Positions 9,849 through 16,662 of a DNA stretch of 64,000 nucleotides are shown piece by piece; position 1 is the stretch's first letter, and the number at the start of each line of letters is the position of its first letter. The DNA is taken from the NCBI GenBank assembly GCA_026003615.1, contig BPHQ01000001.1, positions 62,001-126,000 on the forward strand, written 5' to 3'. A program made the position numbers and the translations under genes. Below the pieces are notes generated by a model. The model was given only the letters and a program-made list of their open reading frames with translations, made no database searches and was not told where the DNA came from. This DNA comes from Bellilinea sp. Lineage in GTDB: Bacteria; Chloroflexota; Anaerolineae; Anaerolineales; Anaerolineaceae.

Positions 9849-9854
9849 TATAAC
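9826..9854 (+). promoter_or_regulatory. Strong sigma-70-type promoter for the rsgA leader
   Basis: TTGACA, 17 bases, TATAAC: a near-consensus promoter embedded in the last codons of fbpC. Transcription would start near 9861, about 34 bases before the ATG of the leader ORF, and would be independent of the iron operon. Confidence 0.7.
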
Positions 9855-9894
9855 CTCCTCATCAAAATTAATTCTACGAAAGGAGAGGCGTTTT

Positions 9895-9969
9895 ATGTTT
9901 ATTGCAGGATCGGTGCTTGTTCACAATCAAGCCGTATGGGCGCGCCTGCCTTTCGGGAGAATTCGCTGA
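9895..9969 (+). CDS. Putative 24-residue leader peptide upstream of rsgA
   Basis: Short ORF too small for the ORF track: MFIAGSVLVHNQAV... ending in GRIR, 24 codons. It has a strong Shine-Dalgarno (AAAGGAGAGG) at good spacing and sits about 34 bases after the predicted transcription start of a near-consensus promoter. An intrinsic terminator begins 32 bases after its stop codon, then a second terminator, then rsgA. This layout is that of a ribosome-sensing attenuator leader. There is no evidence that the peptide itself is functional, and it may be chance; the combination of promoter, ribosome-binding site and terminator is what supports it. Confidence 0.5.
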   Translation: MFIAGSVLVHNQAVWARLPFGRIR

Positions 9970-10001
9970 TTCTGCTTTTCTGATCATTGCGATTTCCTGC
10001 G

Positions 10002-10037
10002 GCCACGGGCGTGCTCATCCCCGTGGCTTTTTTATTT
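10002..10037 (+). terminator. Intrinsic terminator 1 in the rsgA leader
   Basis: A perfect 8-bp GC-rich stem GCCACGGG/CCCGTGGC with a 10-base loop, followed by TTTTTTATTTT. It lies between the leader ORF and rsgA and could be either the end of the fbp/leader transcript or a regulated attenuator. Confidence 0.8.
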
Positions 10038-10133
10038 TCCGGGTGTACTGGAAGGTCCATTGCCGCCTGGCAATGTTTCAACAGGTCACCAGGGTATTTT
10101 GCCTGATATAAGTCAGCAAATCGAGATCATAGA

Positions 10134-10170
10134 CACCAGCCACGGGAGAATCCGAGGCTGGTGCTTTTTT
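10134..10170 (+). terminator. Intrinsic terminator 2 in the rsgA leader
   Basis: A perfect 8-bp stem CACCAGCC/GGCTGGTG with a 14-base loop and CTTTTTT tail, only 17 bases upstream of the rsgA ATG. No promoter is evident between this hairpin and rsgA, so rsgA transcription must read through it, which favours regulated termination. Confidence 0.75.
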
Positions 10171-10187
10171 AACAGGGAATTCCAACC

Positions 10188-11168
10188 ATGTTTCTTCACG
10201 AATGTAAGAACGAACTTTTGGGCGTCATTACCAAAAAAATGAACAGTGCTTTTGAGGTGACCATTGGTCACAGGATCATCCAGTGCCGACTTTCGAGTGG
10301 CTTGAAGGGAAATCGGTCAAAGCCATCAGCAAAACAGGATTCGGCTGGTTCGTTTGCAGGATTGACCGTAGGGGATGAAGTCCGGGTACTTCTAACCGAA
10401 ACCAATGAGGGTGTCATTACAGCTTTACTGCCGCGTCGAAGTGCGTTTGGCAGAAGAGCAGCGCTTTCCATGCCGGATAAATATCCTCACGAACAGGTCA
10501 TTGCGGCGAATGTAGACCAGGTTCTTGCAATTTTTTCTGTGGCTCAACCTGATCCGCACTGGAATTTACTGGATCGCTACCTTGTGGCTTGCGAAGATGC
10601 CGGTTTATCGGCAACAATTTGTATGACCAAAGTGGATTTGCTCGAACACCAAAATCCCCAATTGGCGCAGGAAATCATGCCGATTTTGGATGATTTTCGC
10701 CGGATCGGCTATCGTGTGATTTTTACCAGCACGCGGACGGGTGAAGGTTTGGACGATGTGCGGCGTGTTCTCAGGGGACAGGTGTCACTGGTCATCGGAA
10801 AATCGGGTGTTGGAAAATCATCATTGCTCAATGCGTTACAAACCGGAAAGCCGTTGAAGGTTGGGAATGTCAATCCAACGACCGGAAAGGGGCGGCATAC
10901 GACTACTCATTTGGAGATGTTCCCTCTTGAAGGTGGAGGTGCCGTCATAGATACTCCCGGTATGCGGGAATTCGGTCTGTGGGATATTCCCGTGGAGACA
11001 CTTGCAGAATACTTCCCGGAAATGCGAGATTTTCTAGGGAGATGCAAATACGGCTTGAACTGTGCTCATGATGAGGAACCCGGCTGTGCCGTACGCAAGG
11101 CTGTCTTGGAAGGAATGATCCACCCGCGCCGTTATCGAAGTTACCTGAGGTTAAGAGGTGTGGGATGA
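10188..11168 (+). CDS. rsgA: Small-ribosomal-subunit biogenesis GTPase RsgA
   Basis: Late 30S-maturation GTPase (YjeQ/RsgA), 326 residues. The N-terminal OB-fold region (about 1-80) is followed by the circularly permuted GTPase order G4-G1-G3: TKVDL, then GKSGVGKSSLLNAL, then DTPGMREFGLW. The C-terminal zinc site is CKYGLNCAHDEEPGC. The ATG is preceded by a modest AGGGAA site. The 5' leader holds two terminators and a short ORF, suggesting transcription is controlled by read-through. The downstream RNHCP gene overlaps by ATGA. Function is well established for the family; regulation is inferred. Confidence 0.95.
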   Translation: MFLHECKNELLGVITKKMNSAFEVTIGHRIIQCRLSSGLKGNRSKPSAKQDSAGSFAGLTVGDEVRVLLTETNEGVITALLPRRSAFGRRAALSMPDKYPHEQVIAANVDQVLAIFSVAQPDPHWNLLDRYLVACEDAGLSATICMTKVDLLEHQNPQLAQEIMPILDDFRRIGYRVIFTSTRTGEGLDDVRRVLRGQVSLVIGKSGVGKSSLLNALQTGKPLKVGNVNPTTGKGRHTTTHLEMFPLEGGGAVIDTPGMREFGLWDIPVETLAEYFPEMRDFLGRCKYGLNCAHDEEPGCAVRKAVLEGMIHPRRYRSYLRLRGVG

Positions 11169-11647
11169 AAAAGCGTTATAACCCCAGCCAAAAGGATTTT
11201 ACCTGCAAGCACTGTGGAAATTGGGTATCCGTAAATCCAATCCTGAGCGGCGTTTCTAACCGTAATCACTGCCCTTACTGCCTCTGGTCACGCCACCTGG
11301 ATTTATTCGCCGCGGGTGACCGGATGAGTGCTTGTAAAGGTGGTATGAAGCCGATTGGACTGACCATCAAACGGCAGCGCAAAAAGTATGGCAGTTTTCT
11401 GCAAGGTGAATTGATGTTGATCCATCATTGTATCGAATGTGGAACTGTTTCAATCAATCGCCTGGCTGCCGATGATGACGCTGACCTGCTGTTGTCGGTT
11501 TATCAGTATTCCCTCAATCTGGATGGTGAAATCTACCGGAAATTAGCCAGAATCGGAGTTGTTCTGATGGGAAAGGAGGAGAGGTTTCTGATATTTCAGC
11601 GGATTACCGGAAACAGGATTGCCTATGAGAATGAAATGTTCACCTAA
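11165..11647 (+). CDS. RNHCP domain zinc-finger protein
   Basis: A 160-residue protein with the family signature RNHCPYCLWSRHLD at about residues 37-50, a first Cys pair CKHCGNW and a later CIECG, consistent with zinc binding. The family's function is unknown. It is translationally coupled to rsgA (ATGA), so a role linked to ribosome assembly or RNA is a reasonable guess from context but is not proven. The gene ends 6 bases before the convergent microcompartment operon without an obvious terminator between them. Confidence 0.85.
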   Translation: MKKRYNPSQKDFTCKHCGNWVSVNPILSGVSNRNHCPYCLWSRHLDLFAAGDRMSACKGGMKPIGLTIKRQRKKYGSFLQGELMLIHHCIECGTVSINRLAADDDADLLLSVYQYSLNLDGEIYRKLARIGVVLMGKEERFLIFQRITGNRIAYENEMFT

Positions 11648-11653
11648 CCAGAA

Positions 11654-11926
11654 TCACCCTTCCAGATAAACCGAATCGACAATTCCAACAATGACGGAAA
11701 TCACGCAGGCATTGGGGTTTTGTAAGACCTGACGGGCGCCGTTGCCTTCACGGTTGATCAAAACAGTATCACCGATGCCTGCGTGGGTGTTGTCGAGGGC
11801 GATGAAGTCGGTATCGGGGGCTTCATCATCCAGGCCAAGCGGCTGTACGACCAGCAAACGCCGATTTTTATAATCGGGATGGCTGATGGTGGTTACCACC
11901 GTACCGACAACTTTGGCCAGTATCAT
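11654..11926 (-). CDS. Microcompartment pentameric vertex protein (EutN/CcmL), copy 3
   Basis: BMC-P shell subunit of 90 residues; pentamers of this family cap the vertices of bacterial microcompartments. The family pattern is clear: an N-terminal MILAKVVGTVVTT strand, the LLVVQPL core, ALDNTHAGIGDTVLI and the C-terminal IVGIVDSVYLE. It is the last gene of a five-gene minus-strand operon (rpiB, deoC, three BMC-P genes), 9 bases after the preceding BMC-P gene. Three distinct pentamers suggest non-identical vertices or alternative partners. No hexameric (BMC-H/T) shell gene is in the window. Confidence 0.92.
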   Translation of the reverse strand: MILAKVVGTVVTTISHPDYKNRRLLVVQPLGLDDEAPDTDFIALDNTHAGIGDTVLINREGNGARQVLQNPNACVISVIVGIVDSVYLEG

Positions 11927-11935
11927 GCGATGCCC

Positions 11936-12256
11936 TCAGGAATATGGATTCCAACCCCGTTGCAAAGTGAGATTGAAGGACTCATCCCTTCGGACTTCCA
12001 GTTCATCCACTATTCCTACCAGCGCCAGGTCTATTGGAACGAATTTTTCATCCGGCAGGGCTAAAGCGGCTTCACGTGCGCGTACCATCACACATAAGTC
12101 ACCCTCACCGGCATGGACAGTGTCGGCTGCGACTTGCAGGCCGCCGATTGGCTGAAGGTGTTTGTTGACTGGCTGAACAACCAGTAATTTTAACCCCTGC
12201 GTGCCGGGGTATTTGATGGTGCAAACGGCATTTCCTTTCACAATTCCGAGTAACAT
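11936..12256 (-). CDS. Microcompartment pentameric vertex protein (EutN/CcmL), copy 2
   Basis: BMC-P subunit of 106 residues. MLLGIVKGNAVCTIKYP, LLVVQPVN, AADTVHAGEGDLCVM and LALVGIVDELEV match the fold. It is longer than its neighbours because of a C-terminal extension of about 16 residues (RRDESFNLTLQRG...), which may face outward or contact cargo; that is speculation. It is the most divergent of the three, lacking the usual small-residue loop after the GEGD strand. It lies 19 bases downstream of copy 1. Confidence 0.9.
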   Translation of the reverse strand: MLLGIVKGNAVCTIKYPGTQGLKLLVVQPVNKHLQPIGGLQVAADTVHAGEGDLCVMVRAREAALALPDEKFVPIDLALVGIVDELEVRRDESFNLTLQRGWNPYS

Positions 12257-12275
12257 GATGGTAGATTAAAATCAA

Positions 12276-12569
12276 TCAGGGAGATTTCTGGAATGTGATT
12301 TGACCTTCGACTTCCAGTGTGTCAATGATTGCCATGATGACCGCATCAACCGGTGTGTCTTTGGTGAGGCTTGTCTGACGGGCTGAGGAACCAGCGCAAG
12401 TCAAGACCAGGTCCCCAATGCCGGCGTCCACCGTGTCAATGGCTACAAAGGGTTTTCCACTGGGGTTTCCAAATTCATCGGTAGGGCGAACGAGCAGGAG
12501 TTTGCGCCCGGCGAGTTTTTCGTCTTTGATGGTTGCCACCGTTGTGCCGATTACTTTGGCGATCAGCAT
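12276..12569 (-). CDS. Microcompartment pentameric vertex protein (EutN/CcmL), copy 1
   Basis: BMC-P subunit of 97 residues with MLIAKVIGTTVATIKD, LLLVRPTDEFG, AIDTVDAGIGDLVLT, CAGSSARQT (the canonical pore-side loop) and AIIDTLEVEG. It is the most canonical of the three pentamers. It lies 14 bases downstream of deoC, so the operon order from the promoter is rpiB, deoC, BMC-P1, BMC-P2, BMC-P3. Confidence 0.93.
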   Translation of the reverse strand: MLIAKVIGTTVATIKDEKLAGRKLLLVRPTDEFGNPSGKPFVAIDTVDAGIGDLVLTCAGSSARQTSLTKDTPVDAVIMAIIDTLEVEGQITFQKSP

Positions 12570-12583
12570 GGTTTTTTCTCCAC

Positions 12584-13513
12584 TCAGTAACTTTTCTGCA
12601 AAGCCGGTTCAGGCGTTTTGTCGGATGAGTTGGCAGGTTGTGCGCCGGAGATGATTTTGACGCTGGCGCTGGCTCCAATTCGGTTGGCGCCTGCCTTGAT
12701 CATCTGCTCGGCATCTTCGTAGGTGCGCACCCCGCCAGAAGCTTTGACACCTAATTGCGGGCCGACGACCCGGCGCATCAAAGCAACATCGTGAACAGTT
12801 GCACCTCCGCCGGAAAAGCCGGTTGAGGTCTTAACAAAATCAGCCCCGACTTCCTTGGAAATCAAACAGGCGATGACTTTTTCTTCATCGGTGAGCAAGG
12901 CAGTTTCAATGATGACCTTGACCAGCACTCCCTTTTCGTGGGCGGTTTTAACCACGCCACGAATGTCACGGGCAACTCGTTGTAAATCACGAGATTTGAG
13001 GGCGCCGATATTGATGACCATATCCACTTCCTGAGCACCAAGTTGAATGGCCTGGGCAGTTTCGTAGGCTTTGACTTCGGGAGTGTTTGCACCCAGTGGA
13101 AAACCGATGACCGTGCAGACCTTAACGTTCGAACCCTGCAGCAGCTTGCTGCACAATTCAATCCAGGTGGGGTTGACACACACGGAAGCAAAACCGAACC
13201 GTTTGGCTTCAAAGCACAGCTGAGCTATTTGTTCCTGAGTCGCTTCCGGCTTGAGCAGGGTGTGGTCAATCATACTGGCAATTTTCAAATCATGCGGAAC
13301 ACCGCCCAACCCGTTGGAAAGCCGTTCTGCACCGGCGTGAATGACCTGACCAACCTTATCGAAACATGTTTGCACACAAATTCCCTCTGCACAGGAGAAT
13401 TTGCAACCATCTTCATTTTGATCGGCGGAGGTCTGACGCTGCATCAGGCTGGTCAGCACTTCTCGGGTGATGATTTCAACCAAGGAAGCGATGGTTTTGG
13501 GGTCGGTGTTCAT
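12584..13513 (-). CDS. deoC: Deoxyribose-phosphate aldolase with microcompartment targeting tail
   Basis: Class I aldolase that interconverts 2-deoxyribose 5-phosphate with acetaldehyde and glyceraldehyde 3-phosphate. The core (from about residue 90, [11 protein letters not shown]) carries MVINIG, the Schiff-base Lys in [11 protein letters not shown] and the second Lys in VKASGGVRT. At 309 residues it is roughly 90 longer than usual: residues 5-25 form an amphipathic helix ([18 protein letters not shown]) like known encapsulation peptides, followed by a linker with four closely spaced Cys (C-x3-C-x4-C-x3-C). Neighbouring BMC-P genes imply it works inside a protein shell. The C-terminal ~20 residues are also extended and polar. 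Confidence 0.93.
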   Translation of the reverse strand: MNTDPKTIASLVEIITREVLTSLMQRQTSADQNEDGCKFSCAEGICVQTCFDKVGQVIHAGAERLSNGLGGVPHDLKIASMIDHTLLKPEATQEQIAQLCFEAKRFGFASVCVNPTWIELCSKLLQGSNVKVCTVIGFPLGANTPEVKAYETAQAIQLGAQEVDMVINIGALKSRDLQRVARDIRGVVKTAHEKGVLVKVIIETALLTDEEKVIACLISKEVGADFVKTSTGFSGGGATVHDVALMRRVVGPQLGVKASGGVRTYEDAEQMIKAGANRIGASASVKIISGAQPANSSDKTPEPALQKSY

Positions 13514-13518
13514 TTTGG

Positions 13519-14103
13519 TTAACCTCCCTTGAGGTACTTTTTTTCAATGGCAATGATTTTCTCAACCCTGCGGTTGTGACGACCGCCGGCAAATGCGGTT
13601 TCCAGCCATGTTTTGAGGATTTGGCGGGCTAAGTTGATGCCGATCAGCCCTGCTCCGAGCGTGAGTACATTGGCGTCGTTGTGTTCGCGGCTGTTGATCG
13701 CAGAGGACAGATCATAAGCCAGGGCAGCCCGCACACCGGGAACTTTATTAGCCACCATACAAGAGCCGATTCCGGCGCCGTCAATCATCACACCCCGCCA
13801 TGCTTTTCCGCTGGCAACCTGATCAGCAACCGCATGAGCAAAGTCCGGATAATCCACGGCTTCTTTGCTGTTCGTCCCCACATCAAGAATGGAATAGCCC
13901 CATTCTGACAAATCTTTTTTCAGGACTTCCTTGAGTTCAAAACCGCCATGATCAGCGCCAATGGCAATAACCTGGTTGGTTGGGGGTGTCTTGGTGGAAG
14001 ACGGCACCGATGGATTGACCGCTGGGGTTGAGGTCGAACCCATGGTTTGCTGAATAACTCGCAAGACAATTTCGCGTAATTCTGATTCGGAAAGGGGAGA
14101 CAA
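13519..14103 (-). CDS. rpiB: RpiB/LacAB-family sugar-phosphate isomerase with targeting tail
   Basis: Member of the ribose-5-phosphate isomerase B family (194 residues versus about 150 usual). The start is TTG at 14103: an in-frame TGA lies three codons upstream, and the next ATG (residue 21) would remove the tail. Residues 4-21 ([18 protein letters not shown]) form an amphipathic helix, then a Ser/Thr/Pro linker, then the isomerase domain starting [14 protein letters not shown]. Substrate-binding DHGG and [13 protein letters not shown] are conserved, but the usual catalytic CGTG segment reads IDGAGIG, so the normal Cys is Asp here, with a new Cys four residues after GAG. It is first in the microcompartment operon. 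Catalysis may be altered. Confidence 0.88.
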   Translation of the reverse strand: MSPLSESELREIVLRVIQQTMGSTSTPAVNPSVPSSTKTPPTNQVIAIGADHGGFELKEVLKKDLSEWGYSILDVGTNSKEAVDYPDFAHAVADQVASGKAWRGVMIDGAGIGSCMVANKVPGVRAALAYDLSSAINSREHNDANVLTLGAGLIGINLARQILKTWLETAFAGGRHNRRVEKIIAIEKKYLKGG

Positions 14104-14137
14104 GATGATTCACCCGGTTGTGGATTGGATTACGTTG

Positions 14138-14143
14138 ATTATA
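14138..14143 (-). promoter_or_regulatory. Candidate -10 box for the microcompartment operon
   Basis: TATAAT on the minus strand, about 35 bases upstream of the rpiB TTG start. No convincing -35 hexamer lies at 16-18 bases, so an activator may be needed or the call may be wrong. Confidence 0.35.
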
Positions 14144-14270
14144 ACCTGAATAGTGGCGGTTGGTTTAAAAAAGAAACGACCCGATGTTCTTTGTTTTCTA
14201 TGTAACCTTTCCCGAAAATCTCTTACACTTGTCACTGGTATTGGAATGGTTTGAGATTATAATAATATTC

Positions 14271-14282
14271 ATTCGTACGAAT
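14271..14282. promoter_or_regulatory. Palindromic operator candidate upstream of the thioredoxin-like gene
   Basis: Perfect 12-base palindrome ATTCGTACGAAT in an AT-rich surround, 8 bases after a plus-strand TATAAT (14258-14263) and 26 bases before the ATG at 14309. The position is right for a repressor site. The regulator is not identified; half-sites ATTC/GAAT resemble those upstream of arsR in this window but with different spacing. Confidence 0.5.
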
Positions 14283-14308
14283 ATATTTTTATCAACGAGG
14301 TGATGGAA

Positions 14309-14560
14309 ATGGTGAATATTAAAATCCTGGGTGTGGGTTGTGCAAACTGCAAGCGGCTGGAGGCTGTAACCCGTGAGGTTGTGGCTACGCTTGGAATTGA
14401 GGCTGAATTCGAAAAGGTTACCAATCCTACCGATATCATGCAATACCCGATTCTGGCTACACCGGGTTTGGTCATTGAGGGCAAGGTGGTCTCCTACGGC
14501 AGAATTCCCTCCAAACCCGAAATTGAACAGTGGTTGAAAGAGGCCGTTCAAACGAATTGA
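14309..14560 (+). CDS. Small thioredoxin-like (redox-active disulfide) protein
   Basis: An 83-residue thioredoxin-fold protein with the redox motif GCANCK near the N terminus and the cis-Pro region [12 protein letters not shown]. The ATG at 14309 is preferred over the GTG at 14300 and ATG at 14303 because CGAGG sits at proper spacing only for it. This short family is often found beside ArsP/YraQ-type permeases and ArsR regulators; here those are 17 kb away. It is followed 14 bases later by xdhC and probably co-transcribed with it. The partner protein is unknown. Confidence 0.82.
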   Translation: MVNIKILGVGCANCKRLEAVTREVVATLGIEAEFEKVTNPTDIMQYPILATPGLVIEGKVVSYGRIPSKPEIEQWLKEAVQTN

Positions 14561-14574
14561 ATAGGTAGTCAAAG

Positions 14575-15354
14575 ATGTCCAAAGCCATTCAACAACTTGC
14601 CCAAGCCATTGAAAATCGTCTAGCGGCTGTGCTGGCGACGGTGGTGGAAGTGCGCGGAGCATCGCCGGCGAAGGTTGGTGCACAAATTGTGCTCCTCTCT
14701 GATGGCAAAACCGCCGGTACGGTAGGCGGTGGTAAACTGGAAGCAGCCATATTGAGCGATGCCAAAAAAGCCTTGACCGAACATCATTCCGGTCTTTTCC
14801 ACTACAAATTGGCCGAAGAGGGTCAGGACGCAATTGGTACGCTGTGCGGCGGGGAGGTAACGGTATTCATTCAACCCTTTCTTCCCGCTCCACAGTTAGT
14901 CATTGTGGGCGGCGGACATATTGGAAGACCACTTAAAATCATGGGCGAAGCCGCCGGGTTTGATGTGGTGGTGGTGGATGTGCAGGCCGGATTGGCGAAT
15001 GTCCCTGAACTGGAACAAGTTAATCTGGGTGAAGATTCCTATGTGGTGTTGATCACAACGGATCATGTTTCGGATGAAGCCGCCCTGCGCTATGCCCTGA
15101 CCACACCTGCCCCTTATATTGGGATGATTGGCAGTTTGGCAAAGTGCCGCACCATTCGCGAGCATTTACTGGCAGATGGTTTTGATCCCCATCAGTTGGA
15201 ACGGGTCTATGCACCCATTGGCCTGGATTTGGGCGGAGTAACTCCGCAGGAAATTGCAGTGGCGATACTTGCCGAGGTGATTGCCTGCCGCCACCAGAAA
15301 ACCCGTGATACGGATAGGATCAAATTGCGCCGTTTGGAGATGATCAAAGCGTAA
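14575..15354 (+). CDS. xdhC: XdhC/CoxI-family molybdenum-cofactor maturation protein
   Basis: Family member that inserts the sulfurated molybdenum cofactor into xanthine dehydrogenase-type enzymes (259 residues). The N-terminal XdhC/CoxI domain shows VRGASPAKVGAQ and GTVGGGKLEA (about 25-55), and the C-terminal Rossmann part has LVIVGGGHIGRPL, IGMIGS and the closing GLDLGGVTPQEIAVAILAEV. It lies between a thioredoxin-like gene and a BchI-like ATPase with tight spacing (14 and 7 bases). No molybdenum hydroxylase subunit gene is in the window, so its client is elsewhere or differs from the classical one. Confidence 0.9.
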   Translation: MSKAIQQLAQAIENRLAAVLATVVEVRGASPAKVGAQIVLLSDGKTAGTVGGGKLEAAILSDAKKALTEHHSGLFHYKLAEEGQDAIGTLCGGEVTVFIQPFLPAPQLVIVGGGHIGRPLKIMGEAAGFDVVVVDVQAGLANVPELEQVNLGEDSYVVLITTDHVSDEAALRYALTTPAPYIGMIGSLAKCRTIREHLLADGFDPHQLERVYAPIGLDLGGVTPQEIAVAILAEVIACRHQKTRDTDRIKLRRLEMIKA

Positions 15355-15361
15355 AAAAGTC

Positions 15362-16522
15362 ATGCCGCAATTTAATTACAATTTTCCCTTTACAGCAATT
15401 GTCGGCCAGGAGCGCATGCAGCGCGCCCTCATCTTGAATGCCATCGATTCACGGATTGGCGGTGTTCTCATTCGGGGAGAACGCGGAACGGCCAAATCCA
15501 CCGCGGCGCGCGCTCTGGCAGCCTTGTTGCCGGAACTGAGAGTAATTGAGGGATGCCGGTTTGGATGTGATCCTGACCGGCCGATGGAGTGGTGTACCGA
15601 ATGCCGCCAGCGCTTTCCGGAATGTGTTAAGCCGCCGGTAGTTACCCGCCCAACGCCGTTTGTGAATTTACCTATTTCGGCAACCGAGGATCGCGTTGTT
15701 GGAACGCTGGACATTGAAAAGGCTATTCAAAAAGGGGAAAAAGCCTTCGAGCCGGGGGTTCTGGCGGCCGCGAACCGCGGGTTGCTTTACATTGACGAAG
15801 TCAACCTGCTCGATGATCACGTGGTGGATGTCCTGCTTGACTCGGCTGCGATGGGAGTGAACATTATCGAGCGTGAGGGGGTTTCGTTCAGCCATCCGGC
15901 TCGTTTTATTCTGGTAGGCACCATGAATCCGGAAGAAGGTGATTTACGCCCACAATTGCTGGATCGCTTTGGTCTTTCGGTGCAGGTACGCGGGTTGCGC
16001 AGCGCATTAGAACGGGTTGCCATCATGAAACGGCGGCTGGCCTATGAAGAAAATCCGGAAGCATTTTGCCGCGAATGGCAGGCACGCGAACGCGAATTAG
16101 GTTTTCAAATTCTACAAGCACGCCGTATTGTGCAGGATGTGGAGTACAACCGGGATGACCTGCTGGTGATCACCCAACTGACGGCTCATTTTCAAGTGGA
16201 CGGACATCGTCCGGACATGGTCATCTTAAAGACGGCACGGGCGCAGGCGGCGTTTGAGGGGCGAAACCGAATTTCGTTGGAAGACATTGCCATAGCAGCC
16301 GAATTAGCCCTGCCACATCGTTTGAAACATTCACCTTTTGAGCAGCAATTTACGCAGGTCGAACAATTACGGGATGAAATCGATTCGCTGTTAGGGCTTA
16401 AACCCAGCCAGCAGGGGGAACAACGCCGTCCAATGGGTTTGAAAACCTACGACGAAGTCCTGAAAGAATACGCCGATCCCAACAATCCCTTAAAGGATTT
16501 TGTGGATACCGGTCTTCGTTAA
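15362..16522 (+). CDS. BchI/MoxR-like AAA+ ATPase (magnesium-chelatase subunit I type)
   Basis: AAA+ ATPase of 386 residues related to magnesium chelatase subunit I. Walker A is RGERGTAKST, Walker B GLLYIDEVNLLDD, and the sensor region GTMNPEEGDLRPQLLDRF. A Cys-rich insertion (GCDPDRPMEWCTECRQRFPEC) between Walker A and B is seen in many BchI-like proteins of non-photosynthetic organisms. No chelatase H or D/VWA partner is adjacent. Placement directly after xdhC recalls CoxD, an ATPase that helps mature CO dehydrogenase, so a cofactor-maturation chaperone role is plausible but unproven. Confidence 0.88.
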   Translation: MPQFNYNFPFTAIVGQERMQRALILNAIDSRIGGVLIRGERGTAKSTAARALAALLPELRVIEGCRFGCDPDRPMEWCTECRQRFPECVKPPVVTRPTPFVNLPISATEDRVVGTLDIEKAIQKGEKAFEPGVLAAANRGLLYIDEVNLLDDHVVDVLLDSAAMGVNIIEREGVSFSHPARFILVGTMNPEEGDLRPQLLDRFGLSVQVRGLRSALERVAIMKRRLAYEENPEAFCREWQARERELGFQILQARRIVQDVEYNRDDLLVITQLTAHFQVDGHRPDMVILKTARAQAAFEGRNRISLEDIAIAAELALPHRLKHSPFEQQFTQVEQLRDEIDSLLGLKPSQQGEQRRPMGLKTYDEVLKEYADPNNPLKDFVDTGLR

Positions 16523-16544
16523 AACTGAAGGGATTGAAATCAAA

Positions 16545-16573
16545 CAGCCACCTTGCCAAATGGCAGGTGGCTG
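16545..16573 (+). terminator. Hairpin after the AAA+ ATPase gene
   Basis: CAGCCACC-TTGCC/GGCA-GGTGGCTG stem of 12 bp with one bulged base and a 4-base loop, 22 bases after the stop codon. The following sequence (TATCATCTTGT) is only weakly U-rich, so termination may be partial. Confidence 0.5.
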
Positions 16574-16598
16574 TATCATCTTGTACTTGACGCAGCCC

Positions 16599-16626
16599 TT
16601 GACAAATTATAAAAACAAGTTAATAT
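16599..16626 (+). promoter_or_regulatory. Promoter for the marR-ABC exporter operon
   Basis: TTGACA, 16 bases, TAATAT, about 36 bases upstream of the marR start. The AT-rich interval to the ATG may hold a MarR site but I see no clean palindrome. Confidence 0.55.
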
Positions 16627-16662
16627 TCAACATCACTTAATTATTTACAGGGATTAGACTGT

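Noticed and set aside
10060-10242. 60-residue ORF overlapping terminator 2 and the rsgA start
   Set aside because: Out of frame with rsgA, no ribosome-binding site, and it runs through a terminator hairpin.
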